Shown: piece after piece, positions 20,101 through 33,590 of the stretch | Layout of the letters: each line of letters begins with the position of its first letter | Numbering within the stretch: position 1 is the first letter of the stretch | Source of the DNA: Proales similis | Taxonomy: Eukaryota > Rotifera > Eurotatoria > Ploima > Proalidae | Length of the DNA: 64,000 nt | Direction of reading: 5' to 3' | Assembly: GCA_019059635.1 (NCBI GenBank) | Contig: JAGVRJ010000010.1 | Span: 1,552,501-1,616,500 of the forward strand | Program-made: the position numbers and the translations under genes | Notes under the pieces: model-generated | What the model was told of the DNA's origin: nothing | Database searches by the model: none | What the model saw: the letters and a program-made list of their open reading frames with translations, nothing else

Positions 20101-21829
20101 AGGTTTGCGGGCGTCTTTACATATTCTGTAACGCTCTGTAGCTTACCTTGCTTTCGAACCAGATTGAAATACTGCGACTCGACTCCAAGTCCAAGCCGGA
20201 TCAAAACTCCTGCGCCAAAGTAATTCCCAGCTCGATTTTCAGTCTATTCAGGAAGAAAACAGGAATAAAATTCGAATCCGAAACTCAAGGTCAGAAATTT
20301 CATGGAAATTACTTTGACTGAGCTGCGCAGCAATTGGATTCACCGGCTACGGTTCGATGCCTGTGTTCAATGCTACTGTGAAAAGGTCTGCGAGAAACAT
20401 GCAAAGGCCGGCTGCACAGACCTCTCGTGCCTTCACTTTCTCAATTTGGACGAGTGTCTCACAAACAATGTAAAAACACGCCAGTCGAGAAACTAATTAC
20501 TCAAACCCATTCAACCGCCTTGATTCTTTCTTTTTAATTTCAAGGTCGTCCAATGCGAGTACCGTCGAATTCACACCGATCTTTACCAGAGTTGGTTTCC
20601 AATCCAGAACGTATCTCGTGAGTTACCAACCTTCAGTCAGAGTTGATTTAGAGACCAACAAAAGTTCTCTCTTTAGTGCATGGAGGACCCGTCCTGAGAG
20701 CCGTCAAGTCGTTTGAAAGCAATCCGATGCTTTATGACGAGAACTCGCTGCCGGCCTGGGTTAAAAACGTGGCCCGACTCTTGCAAGACTATTCAGCGCC
20801 AAAGTCAGAACGAAACTCGGAACGGCGATCGGTTCCAGTTATTTACAATCAAAACGATTGGCTCGCTCTGGCACAGCTACTCGGCTACAGCCGCAGTCGC
20901 ATTAAAAGCTTCAGTCAAAGTCCCAACCCGGCACTTCAACTCATTTGTGACTGGATTATGTCGAGCGACAACACCAACTTGACTGTCGAGTTTCTAATCA
21001 ACTATCTTGACCAGCTAGAACGTCACGACGTGATTAAGCTCATTCAAAATGAACGGGGTAGGGTTGTTTGAAAAACTTTTGACGCTCTCTCTCTCTCTCG
21101 CCTTCATGCTATTTCGGTATGCTTGTAGAAAAGGAAACAGTCAAATCGCCAATTTTCATCAGCTACCAGACCGAGTCGCAGTCAGAAGTGATCAAAATTA
21201 AAGAGCACTTGGAGAAGGCTGGCTTCAGTTGTTTCATGGATGTTGGCGGACTTGGTGCTGGTCAAAATCTTTTGCATAAAATTGAGGAGGCGATTCGCAG
21301 TTCGAAAGTGGTGATTGCCTGCATCACTCCAAAATATGTTGTATCCGAATTCTGTAATCGAGAGGTGGCGCTGGCTGATCTGCTCCGGAAGCCGATTGTT
21401 CCAATCATGCTCAAGGCAACACCGTGGCCTCCTCCGGGCGGCATGGGCTTGATATTCTGTCAGCTGGTTTACGTCGATTACTGCAACATCGGCGGACACG
21501 GCGGAAGTGGACTCAAAGCCGACAGCGAACAACGCAGCAATGAGATTGTTGCCATGGTCGCTCGACATAGCGACCCTTCTTCCTATTTCCTCATGGACAT
21601 TGACAAATTCCATGACAAACAGCTTCAAATTCTTCAAAAACGACGAAATATTTTCAAGCTTCTTCAGCCATCGAGTCGCGGACCGCTGGAGCAGGAAAAC
21701 TCATCGTCAACCAATCCGACCATGAGAAGATTTGTTGTACAAGAGCACCGATACATTGACGCGTCAGCCAATTCGCCTACTTCTGCGGCTTCTTCATCGG
21801 CCAAGTGTGCTGTTTGTCATATCGTTTAG
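17150..21829 (+). CDS. NHR - pseudo-Roc - COR - Death - TIR protein (ROCO-TIR)
   Basis: A 1331-residue multidomain protein from twelve exons (17150-17618, 17676-17841, 17897-18585, 18644-18756, 18820-19224, 19280-19877, 19939-20102, 20163-20219, 20290-20469, 20545-20617, 20677-21057, 21129-21829); every junction keeps phase. Neuralized repeat, residues 1-150 (FHPVHGKNIKLSND, GHLSLGLTT, YWLILDIYGQ). Roc-like region, about 185-570, with a long acidic insert; its P-loop position reads LSPNKSSKEQ (195-203), switch II reads WDLQHPYQQ (439-447) and the base-recognition site reads GLNAD (523-527), so nucleotide binding is doubtful. COR, about 575-965 (LYRDMARFYLDETHEFGLELL, then a Cys-rich tail). 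Death domain, about 1025-1096 (DWLALAQLLGYSRSRIKSF). TIR, about 1105-1240 (PIFISYQ, FCNREVALADLLRKPIVPIML, Glu1177 at the catalytic position of TIR NADases). The tail ends CHIV, a possible CaaX box. Probably an innate-immune or cell-death scaffold; that role is inference. Intron 6 is GC-AG. Confidence 0.88.
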
Positions 21830-22348
21830 AACTTTCAAAATTCGATCAACAAGCCAAGTACACTGCTTGCTTGTTTTTGTCTTTTTTGTTTCTTCGACAA
21901 ACACGATTGGAATAAAAACTTCAACGCCTGTATGGAATTATGAAAGAGACGAATATAAAATTAGCAAATCAAAGGCAGACGTTTAGGATGGCAAAGAGGC
22001 GACAAATCGGTGGGGAAATGTGTTCGATCGGTTTGATTTAGGACAGCGATGACGAAAAGGCTGGCAAGGCAGGAGACGAGTCCTTATTTTGCGTGAGTTA
22101 ATTATGCCCTGCATCAGAGTCAATCGAACTGGAGCGGCGGGTTTGTGGCGACTCATTGCCTTGTCGCCTTGACTACCGCAAATTTCATGTGGCTGCTTTG
22201 TTCAGAAACTTATAAACACTGAATGCATAGTTGTGTTTAATTGGCGAGTGAACCAGATCAGCTCAAGCGCCCTCAAAGCCTCCGGTCGTCTACACTTGTG
22301 ACTAGATGAGGCTCGCTTAGAGACGAGCGCCAACACGATTCAAACGAT
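21830..22348. other. Intergenic gap
   Basis: 3' flank of the ROCO-TIR gene (AATAAAA near 21911) and upstream flank of PPP1R42. No coding signal seen. Confidence 0.4.
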
Positions 22349-23980
<1,632 letters not shown>

Positions 23981-24200
23981 AACTGATTCAATAGACCAAA
24001 GATATGTGACCTCAATGGAAACTCAATTGCCATAGCTATTCTGTTAGAGAATAAAATTCTAAATAATGAACGCCCATCGAAAAATTGTATGCACCTTCGT
24101 CGAGCTAGTGACATGGCTCGCATTTGGCATGGCCAAATAAAAAAAAAGCTAGAACGAATATCTTCTCTTCCACTTGTCTGCTTTTAGAAGTGAAGAAGAT

Positions 24201-25151
24201 ATGATGATCGAGAATTCTACAATCAACGAGCCGGCCAAAGCAACAGCCGAAACACAGACCGAATGCGTAATAGACGTTGACAACGATGAAGCAGCCTCGA
24301 TTGATCTGGCTCAGTTAAGCGAGCTGTTTGTCTACGACGAGGCGGGCAATAGAGTTAAGCTCAGTCAAATATGGGCCGAGTTCAAGACCATATTGGTGTT
24401 TGTTCGGGTAAGTTCTTTGGCCGCTTTCTTGGACTATAGAGTTACTAATTTGTTCTTTGAATTGAATTTCTCAGAGTTTTCTTTGTTTCACTGTTAAAGA
24501 CTACGTCGAAGACCTAGCACTGATACCACGCGAGAGTTTCAAGGTTTCCTATTTAAATCAACTTTGATTGAAATCAGATCTGATTCGTTATTCGATTTTT
24601 AGGAGGCTCAAGTCAGAATGGTGGTCATCGGCTGTGCTCATTGGAAGCACATTCGAGTAAGCATTAACAAGTGAGCATCATCGACTTTGATTCTAACCAA
24701 CAGCTTTAGGCATTTAGACAAGACACCAAGTTTCCTTATTTCATATTTTGTGATGTTGACTTCGACGCATTTAACAGAATCGGATTTCATCGAAATCGTG
24801 AGCTGGGCCAGACGAGCGGTGAGCGTTTATTTCACTCAGTGCACCACAATCACATCAAATTCATACTGATCAAACGTTTTAGACAGCGTTCATGTAAGAA
24901 ACTCAAACTTCAAAGGCATGTGCTCGTCCATTTTCAGAGCCGTCTACTCGGGATATGCTTTCGACTACCAAGGTGACTTCAACTTACAAGGCGGCTGTCT
25001 CATAGTGGGTCCCGGCAACGTTCTGCACTTTGCGCATCGAGATCGACACGCTCGCGATCACTGTCCAATCAACTTTCTGCTCAATAAAGTTGGAATGAAA
25101 GCGGTTGATTTTGACCGCGAGCGACTTGCTCGTGCTCCACTCAGTAAATGA
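24201..25151 (+). CDS. PRXL2C: Peroxiredoxin-like 2C (AAED1)
   Basis: Thioredoxin-fold AhpC/TSA-like protein. Start MMIENSTINEPAK lies just after an apparent 5'-UTR splice acceptor. Conserved blocks in order: LFVYDEAGNRVKLSQIW, FKTILVFVR|SFLCFTVKDYVEDLALIP, VRMVVIGCAHWKHIRAF, AVYSGYAFDYQGDFNLQGG, LIVGPGNVLHFAHRDRHARD. These match human PRXL2C along their length. The family active-site segment in human is FLCYIC; here it is FLCFTV, so the first cysteine is kept and the second is valine. Six exons. The short exon CGTTCAT (about 24889-24895) is the only junction choice that preserves phase. Confidence 0.87.
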
Positions 25152-25552
25152 AAGCGTAGTCCTTCACTCAGCAAATAGCCCATTTCGATCTGTTTTTCTC
25201 TCTTTTAATTCAAATTTCAATCTCACACACAGGCCTCGTCTCCTAATCTCATTGAATTTATTTTACTTTTCTCGCTTGCATCTCTTCCCAAGTACTTTTC
25301 GCTTTTGATCGTCATTTGTCCCCCCTGCACCGCTGCTCCTCGGGGTCGGCCACTCCTCTTGTGCATTCTACTCAATACATAGAAATAAAGAAAGCCAAAC
25401 AAGACATACTGAACGCAAAAATTTTTTTTCAAATCAGTAAAGTGCCAAAAAAAGAACGGGAACAAGAGAAATAGAATATTCGCAGAGGAATTGGCCGAAA
25501 AAAAAAAACAATTTAAGAGCGATAATCAATCGACTGTTTGGAAGGCGAGGTT
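25152..25552. other. Convergent gap PRXL2C / MITF
   Basis: 3' flanks of two convergent genes, with poly-A and poly-C/T stretches; no coding signal. Confidence 0.4.
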
Positions 25553-27650
25553 TTAACTTGCCTCTTCAAGTGACTTCTTTCCGTAAGCATCTGAAACTGA
25601 CGCCGAGCTTAGAGTTGGATCTTTGCTGTGATTAGTCATCAGTTTAATCAACGATCCGGTAGTGTTGTTCGCATCCACGCTGATCTTTTGCACGGGCGAG
25701 TTTACCCGATTTATCCTGGTGATTATGAATTTCGACTTGGCTTTGTTCATCGCCGTTTGATCGATGATCTCTGTGGACAAACTGTTGGGCACAATGTGCG
25801 CCTGTTGCTTGTCCTCTTCAGCTCTCTTGGAGTCGCCCTTTACTGCATTGCTTGGGCTTGATGGTTCTTTCTTGGCGAGTTTGGACGAGTCCTCGACATG
25901 CGGTTCGTTATCAGGCTCTACTTGGGAAAATGCTCGCTTCTTCGAGTTTTCGCTTTTCTTCTCTTCAAATTCTGCCTGTACTGGGCCATTTTTCTCTTCC
26001 TCGTTGGCTTGTTTATCATAGCAGTGAGTAAGCTCGAACATGCCTGTCTCACCGACCGATTCAGACAAAACGCTCTGTTCGCCTTTACTTGTTCGTTCTT
26101 CTACAGGTAGCTGAATTCCGTTCAATTTACAGATATTTTCCAACTCCTTGTTTTCATTCATGAAGGTTAATCGCAGGGCAAATGCAGACCACAGCGTTTG
26201 CTCACCTTTAATCGAACCTCCATTCGGTTTACGGTGGAAATTAAATACTTGTTTAAATCAATCGCCTTCTGAGCTTCGTCCATTTTCGCTTGAACCTGAA
26301 TGATATAATCTACGGAGGCCTTCAGGATCGAGCCCTTGTTCTGTTTGTTCTCGCTTGAAACAATTCTGAATCGTAAGCAGGCGCCTAAAGTAAATTTTGT
26401 GGAGGTCACAACTCACAACTCGCCTGTTTTGGGCAAAAGATCGCCAAGCTCCTTGATTCGGTCATTAATGTTGAATCTGCGTCGTCGCTCGACTTGAATA
26501 AGAAATAAAAGTAAAATAACAACCTAGCTGCTACTCAGTCAACTCACTCATGTTGTGATTGTCTTTGCGTTGTCGATCTTTGGCGAGTAGTTGGGCTTCA
26601 TCGGGAGTGAGCGGTAGGCCGCGCTGATGTTTAATACGCGCCATTTCGGCCGGATCATTGCCTCCGCTTATGAGCTTGAAATCAAATTTAGCATCGAGCT
26701 CGTCAACTAGTCGATTGAGGCAGCATACCGAATGTATCGGATGGTTGTTAAGTGACGAGCTTGATGAGGGAGAAGATGATGCGCTTGAGGATGAATTGTT
26801 GACGGATGAGGCATGCGCGCTTGATCGAAGGCCGATCTTGTTGTAAGCAGCAGCAGCAGCTTGCGCGTAAGGTATGCCGCTCGCATTCAGCGTTATATAC
26901 GACGGAGCATTAGCACTACTACTTGAGCCGTTCACTTGCATCATACTGCATGTTGGATGTTGACTCGTTTGACTGAGATGTGCTGTCGGCATGGTCGAGT
27001 AAGGGTGATGACCAATTGGACCACATAGACTGCCACTGCCAATGCCGGGTGGCGCTAGATAGTAGTCATCGTTCATTGATGGTGGAGTTAGCTTAAGCAA
27101 AACACAAATTCGATAGTCATGTGTGGGAAATAAAATTTCATTGTTCAAGTGCAGTACCAGCGGAGTCTTGCTGTACGGCGGTTCGTATGAAAACTCGTTA
27201 AGCCCGTCACCTACGATCAGCTCTTCAATCATTCCATCCTCAAACTTGAAACAAACCGTTTATATAACAATTTTAAAAGCGAATAGATTCAGTTTTGGCT
27301 TTGTGCTGAAATGAGTAAGAAAGAAGGAGAGAAAGAGAATAGAAGCGGAGGAAAATAGGAGTGAGCGAACGGTTATGTATGCGAAAGGCTTGAGAGAGCT
27401 AAAAATAAAAGCAAAAGACGAGAATGCGAGCAGTGCGGAGAGTTGGCCATGTCCTGCTTTTAATTTGCGCGATTGCAAATTAAACACAAACAGGCCAGTA
27501 GATTAATGCAAGAGTGACGCTTTCTATATCGCCACTGGTGCTATCGTGAATCTGGGTGGCAATTTATTTAAGAACAATACCAACCTGGTAGCGAGTTTCC
27601 GGATGATAGTCGACACTAATGCCAGCGTATTTGCTCTGTTCTGGATGCAT
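25553..27650 (-). CDS. MITF: MITF/TFE-family bHLH-leucine-zipper transcription factor
   Basis: Single invertebrate representative of the MITF/TFEB/TFE3 group, which in other animals controls lysosome and autophagy genes through E-box/CLEAR sites. Start [10 protein letters not shown], then after a 0.3-kb intron the acidic activation segment [14 protein letters not shown], matching MITF DVIDDIISLE. A Ser/Ala-rich region follows, then the diagnostic [36 protein letters not shown] basic-HLH, helix 2 ([17 protein letters not shown]) and a zipper to about NRMEVRLK. Splicing at AACATGA|gtgagt restores NHNMIERRRR. The tail is acidic and Lys/Ser rich and stops at 25553. The human TFEB N-terminal Rag-binding segment is not evident; another upstream exon or isoform could exist. 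Confidence 0.92.
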
Positions 27651-28948
27651 GTCTGTTCAGGCGGTCATCGTTCTGGATTCAACACACAAGATTAGAAAAG
27701 AGTCGGAGATGAGAAGGAAAAGCGAGTCGAAGAGAGAATTCTAGTCCCTAGGAATAGACTAAAACAAAATAGCGTTTCATGATGAAAATGCGCTAGCGGC
27801 CTCCTCTCGATATGATCAGTCGGCCAATTAAAAATTAGAGTTAACGGGCGACAAATTTATTCTTAATGTTCAAGCTTTATTATCTATCTCTCTCTCTCTT
27901 TCTCTCAATAAATTCAGCCGAGTTCAGAAGCAGCAAAAATTTATCTATTTCTAGGTTAAGCGCGTTGTCGAAGATTTATCTGAGCCAACTCAGAGATAGG
28001 ACACATCTCATTGTGCACGGATGCAAAAGATCCGATAAGTTAGCAAAAGAAAAAACTAAAAAAAAAAGAAGCAGCCAACAAGTCAAAGAGAGAAAGAAGG
28101 AGTGATAAGTCGAGCAACGTGCCCGGCGAAAATTATCGCAGTAGGACACGATAAGCTTCGCAATCTACTGCCTTTCTAAAGTTCTTCCTCCTAATTCCTT
28201 AGGCTACTCTTAAACGTCAAATATTTACGGACGATGGCAAACACAGCGTCGCTCAAAAAACAAGCAGACCGAGTGAGAGGCAGGGAATGAAATCGGGCTG
28301 ATGATGGCTCCTTTGCGCCCAATTGCGTTTTTAAAAAATTCACTAGTCGGCTCATTAACGGTCTGCTCGTCAACTTAAGCAGCGGTGAAGAAGACGCTTA
28401 TTTCGTTTGTTTATCTCTTGTCGAGTCTATTTTTGTTTTATCGCTTCTCTCCATCCCGGTCTCTTTAACAGCTCTAATTAGGACAGCGCGGGTTAAGTGT
28501 CCAGTGTCCATGGCTCATTGTCCCAGATTGCCTGTTCGTGTTGGAGACAGTCGAAAATCAAAATCGGCAAAGATAAGCTTCTTCCAATAAGCTGGAAAAT
28601 AAAAAATTTTTCGAGCTCACTCTCTTTCGGTTGTCTTGAACAAAAAACTGACAAAGTTCAAATGGGACCGATCGCTTTTTTCAAAGCTGCTTTTATTAAG
28701 GGCTCAAATGAGTCAATTCTCGTGATGAGCTCAAGTGATCAGCTCATCAGTGAAAATAGAGCGCAGACACCCACCGAGTTTAGAACCGTGTAATGTTTGT
28801 TTTGACACTTGCCTCAGACTATCATGGTCTCTGCCATTAGATCAGACTCGTAGATTTGCGAATTATTAATGCAACACATAAGGTGGCGTAAAAGGAACCT
28901 TGAGCCTTGCAAGCTGTCATTTCGGCCGCTACAACTCTTTCAGCCCAA
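27651..28948. other. 1.3-kb divergent region MITF / KDM4
   Basis: Promoter region between the divergent MITF and KDM4 genes. CTTTCAG at 28937-28943 just before the KDM4 ATG looks like a 5'-UTR splice acceptor. No convincing exon otherwise. Confidence 0.45.
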
Positions 28949-31918
28949 ATGAGTGGTGCACGCCAAGTGCCGGTTTTCCGGCCCAGTTGGGACGAATTCA
29001 AGGACTTTTCCAAATACATCGAAAGTATCGAACGACTCGGTGCCCACCATGTTGGTCTCGCCAAAGTAATTCCTCCTCCAGAATGGAACCCGAGAAAATC
29101 TGGCTACGAGCAAATTGAACACATTAGCATTAATGCGCCCATAGTGCAGCGTATTGAAGGCAAAGAGGGGATCTACACGCAATATAACATTCAGCAGAAG
29201 AGCATGAGTCTGGCCGAGTTCAAGAAACTTGCCGAAAGCAAACGTCATGCGGCGCCCGCGCATTCAGACGACGACGATCTAGAGCGAAAATACTGGAAGA
29301 ATCTCACGTTTATTCCAGCATTGTATGGTGCAGATATCAGTGGGAGTCTAACTGATTCAGATCAGCCTCATTGGAATATTAATAAACTAGGCACGATTCT
29401 AGACGATCTAAACGACGAGTACCATTTGCGAATAGAAGGAGTCAACACTGCTTACTTGTACGTGGGAATGTGGAAGAGCACATTCGCCTGGCACACTGAG
29501 GACATGGACCTTTACAGCATAAACTACCTTCACTTCGGCGCGCCCAAGTCTTGGTACGTTGTCGCTCCTGAGCACGGACCACGACTGGAAAGACTAGCGG
29601 CCGGCTATTTTCCTGCCTTGGCCCGACAATGTCCGGCTTTTCTTCGCCACAAAATGACTGTGATCAGTCCGAAGATGCTCACCAAATACTCGATTCCTTA
29701 CAGTAAAATAACACAGCGATCTGGCGAGTTTATGATCACCTTTCCATACGCTTATCACTCTGGCTACAATCACGGCTTTAACTGCGCCGAGTCAACCAAT
29801 TTCGCATTGCCTCGGTGGATTGACTTTGGCAAACGAGCTAGCCAGTGTGTCTGTCGACCGGACATGGTAAAAATCAAAATGGACTTGTTCGTAAAAAAGT
29901 ACCAGCCTCATTTGTACGAGTCTTGGCTTCTTGGCATTCAAACAAGTCACCCGGACAAGAGTTCGAATTCAGCTGATAATGTGCAGCCATTGAATGCCTA
30001 TATCGGCCTGATTACGGCGCCCTACCAATCGTGCGAAATCAAAATCATCAACGATCTCAGTTCTCTTTTCACATTCGCTGATCGACTCGCATCGATCGAG
30101 AATCGGCCAAGTTTGGCAACCTTGTCTGCGCGCGTTTGCATCAAACTATTTAATTTCAACAAGCCCCCGACCTCAACCGAATCGAAAGCAGCTGTTGCTT
30201 CAGACTCTCGTGGACATTCAAAAGCATCGTGTAAAAAACACCAAGTGCAAACGACCCGGTTTCTTTCTTTCAAGCAAACAATTCATAAACAAAGTGACGA
30301 GCAGCTATACAATTTCATAACTGTAAGTATTTGATGGTGAATTCGATATTGAGTCAAAATTAAATAACGCACTTGCCTCATCTCAATCTAGTTAACCGAT
30401 GGTCTTTGGGAATTTCAAACGCAGATTAACCCTCTCGATGCTGTGATTAGAATCAATCAATTCTTGGTCGAGCCGTATCCTCACTGTGCAGTCTGCTACA
30501 CGTTCAGTCGAGACCCCGAATGCACCAGCAGGCCAAAACCGTTAAACTCAGAGGTGCTAGTGCCAGAGCTTTGTTTTGTGAAAAACAAAGCAGACGTTTC
30601 ACTGCTTGAGACTGAAGCGCATATTGATCGTTTGATCACTTGTCGGCGCTGTCGTCTCGTTGTACATCAAAGTAATCCTATTGTCTTAACCTTGTTCTTG
30701 TCGCTAATCTCCAAGGCGAGTTAAGATTGCTATCACGGAAGCCTCGACGAGTTTCTAATGAACGATTCGGCCGGCGGTCTAAACTGGCTCTGCGACAAGT
30801 GCATGTGGATGGAGGCCAACCGAGAACGCCATCTTGAAGTGAACGAGCCATCATGTCAACTTTGCCTACAACGCGGCGGAGCCTTGAAATTGACTGTTGA
30901 CAAATCTAAATGGATTCACCTTACTTGCTGCATGTTGATCAAGGGCGTTAGCTTTAAAGAGCCGTCGATTCGCTCTGGAGTGTTAGTTCCCGCTGGACTG
31001 TTGGCCAAAGAGAGGCGACTTGCTTCTGGCTGCACCATTTGCTCTCAGTTCAGCTCTGACCCTGAAAACGGCAAACCTGGTGGCCTCACTATTTCATGCG
31101 ACGCGAATGGCTGCAAGCAACGGTTCCATGCAACTTGTGCTTTAACAAGCAAAAAAGCTCACTTTACATTCATCGACTGGCCTCGCTGCATTAAATTCCT
31201 TTGTTCAGAACACTCAAACGAACTCCAGGGCAAACGAACTCGTCACAAGGTCAGAGTCTAGTTTGAAAATTTTGATAACTCGCACAATCTGAATTTGATT
31301 CAAACAGAAGACATCAAACACCTATCCAATCAACACAGTCCTCCAAATCGATTTGTCTGGTGATCAGAAAAATGTCAAAGCAAAGGTGGTCAAAGTTGAA
31401 ACTGTGACCAACTTTGAAGTTGACTTTGGTGATGGCACGTTTAGCACCGATCTAAGTCGCGAGGACTTTTTAATCGTAAGATTCAACTGATCGTGGAAGC
31501 TAACAGATTGGCCATCAAGCATAATCGTAATTAAAAGGCAGAGAACGGTAAAAGTGTTGATGAGCTTCGCCCGGGCGATCTCGCTCGAGTTAAATGGGAT
31601 GAGAACAGCGTTTATGACTGCACATTCCTGGGAACCAACCAGACTCAGCTCTATACGGTGAGTAACACAGTCCTCGTTCACTTAAATTTATTTTGATTTA
31701 TTTCTTAATTAAAGCTTCAAACTTGCGATGACCAATCATGTGCCAGGACAATTCAAAAGGGCCATGACGAGTTAACAAAGTGTGCAAGTGTTGTAAAAGC
31801 CCAGTCGCTATCAACAATGAAGCGCAAATGTAAAGTGCTCACTGAGCTGCCGTTGGACGAGCCGACTGGAAACTCCCATATAATGAAAAAAAGTTGCCAC
31901 CATTCGAGCGATACTTGA
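28949..31918 (+). CDS. KDM4: JmjC histone lysine demethylase KDM4 (JMJD2)
   Basis: Fe(II)/2-oxoglutarate demethylase for H3K9/H3K36 methyl marks. Start [18 protein letters not shown] opens directly into JmjN ([16 protein letters not shown]). The JmjC domain has the metal triad: His and Glu of FAWHTEDMD, and His of HSGYNHGFN. It also has the extra KDM4 zinc site: Cys in ARQCPAF, His in LRHKM, and both Cys of QCVCRP. A short linker follows, then PHD (CAVCYTF...[13 protein letters not shown]), an extended PHD ([27 protein letters not shown]) and a double Tudor ([39 protein letters not shown]). The linker between JmjC and PHD is about 130 residues, much shorter than in vertebrate KDM4A. The last Tudor strand (human VEFEDGS) reads LQTCDDQS, so it is divergent. 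HINT3 starts 295 bp downstream. Confidence 0.95.
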
Positions 31919-32212
31919 TCTATGCGGTTTTGAACCAGTCCGCTTTAGGCAGTGCACGTTTGTTTTAGCAAATTTTTCAGCTTTTCTGTTTCACAGTTTT
32001 GTTTTCTCTCTCTTTTTCTTGATTTTTTTAACACAAGGCCTGTGTGCTGACACAATACTGATGTTTAAAGATTATTGCTAAAGAATAAATCCATTTATAA
32101 CTGAACTTGAGGAATTTACTTATAATGTTTTTTGGTGGCCTCTAAAACCGGTGACCAATATGTCCTATAGATTTTTGTTTTTCTCAGCCCAACCTGCGTC
32201 TAGTTAGATATC

Positions 32213-32797
32213 ATGAGCCACGTTCAGTGTGTGTTCTGCGACATAATCAGCGGCCTAGATCAACAGGCCACCATTTTATTCAAAGTAACTAAGCCTTCAA
32301 TTCAAAAATAATCAGGCGAGCTAGATCAGAAACAACCGTTTGGCAGAACCAAGACGTGATCGTTATTAAAGACAAATACCCGATAGCCGAACACCACATT
32401 CTTGTGTTGCCTACCAGACACATAAAGAATGCGAAGCATTTAGAGCCGAGCGACGCTGACCTCTGTAGGATATGTTTTAGATTTCTCGTGTTTTTTTACG
32501 CGGCTGCCTCATTAAGTTCAAACGCGTTTCGAAAGTGAGACAGATGAACGAACGCGGCATGGAGGCGATGCGTGAGCTCAACGCTAATCTGAACGATACG
32601 AAGTGAGTAGATTGAGTCGAAGCATGGCTGACTAAGGCTTCATTGATCAGTTTAGCTCGGGCATGAATTGGCCTCCATTGAACACGGTGAATCATTTGCA
32701 TCTTCACTTCATTTCGCCAGCGTCTAGCCTTGGTACGTTGCGATCATTAATTTTTTCGCAGCGTAATTGGTTCTTTGTCAGTGTCAGTAAACCTTAA
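32213..32797 (+). CDS. HINT3: Histidine triad nucleotide-binding protein 3
   Basis: HIT-family phosphoramidase or nucleotide hydrolase. Start MSHVQCVFCDIISG, as in HINT3 (KCVFCRIAG). Then NQDVIVIKDKYPIAEHHILV, LPTRHIKNAKHLEPSDADL, the segment MNWPPLNTVNHLHLHFISP with the HxHxH triad (HLHLH), and the HINT3-type C-terminus SLGTLRSLIFSQRNWFFVSV. Four exons; the last one reads through an apparent GTACG donor after SSLG, because the unspliced reading gives the conserved tail. About 130 residues, somewhat short compared with human (182). Confidence 0.88.
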
Positions 32798-33590
32798 CAA
32801 AGTTCACCAAGTCTAAACCTCATCTAAATCTCAAACTCTTTAGGTTGATTATGTACTCAGACGGCTCGCAAGAGTCTGAGTGCAAACTCATTCTTCTTAT
32901 TTCTATCCTGACTATCTTGTTTATCCAAATTTTTGCATCTTGTTGCCCTATCAATTAGCTTTTTCGCTCTACCCCTGCCCGCTACTCTTTTGTCTGCGTC
33001 TTCAACACTCTTGATCCTCTGCAGCTTATCAAATAGGAAAAATAAACAAATGTTTCAATCGAGACTCCGTCTCCTTTCTTCAAAAATTACAAAATAGAAC
33101 AAGGTGAATGGAAAACAATTTCAACAAGATAGAGAGAATTCAAACCAAAAAAAAAAAAATAATGGAAAAGTAAAGTTGACAACATAGATAGGCAACAAAG
33201 ACAGAGCATGGACAGAAACATGAGAGGGAAAAATATTTGTGGTCGACCGAGGGAGAGTCGACTTGCGTTGTGAGGTATGCCTAGCAGCAAAATAACATTT
33301 CATTCATAAATCGGCTTATACATTCATGTATAAACTTGAAGCAAAATGGATTCAAGATCACCTCGCCTATCCAGGTCTTGCAGAAGCCGTTCGGCATTCT
33401 GAAAGGTTTTCGGATTCATTTTTAAAATAATTGCAAATGGATGAAATAGCAAGGCACTTGAGAGAATATCGTTGAAACGAGCGAATTCGTTAGAGATTGC
33501 GTCTGTTGGTTAGATTTGTGTTGATTGCTTGTTGGATATATATCGACAGCGATCGATCTCAGTGGCTGACCGATTTACGGCTGGTCCACT
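32798..33590. other. Convergent gap HINT3 / TGIF
   Basis: 3' flanks of both genes. AATAAA (near 33041) on the plus strand suits HINT3; the minus strand likely carries the TGIF 3' UTR. No coding exon seen. Confidence 0.4.

Noticed and set aside
28497-28793. 98-codon frame on the plus strand upstream of KDM4
   Set aside because: Composition and lack of similarity suggest chance; it lies in the divergent promoter region.
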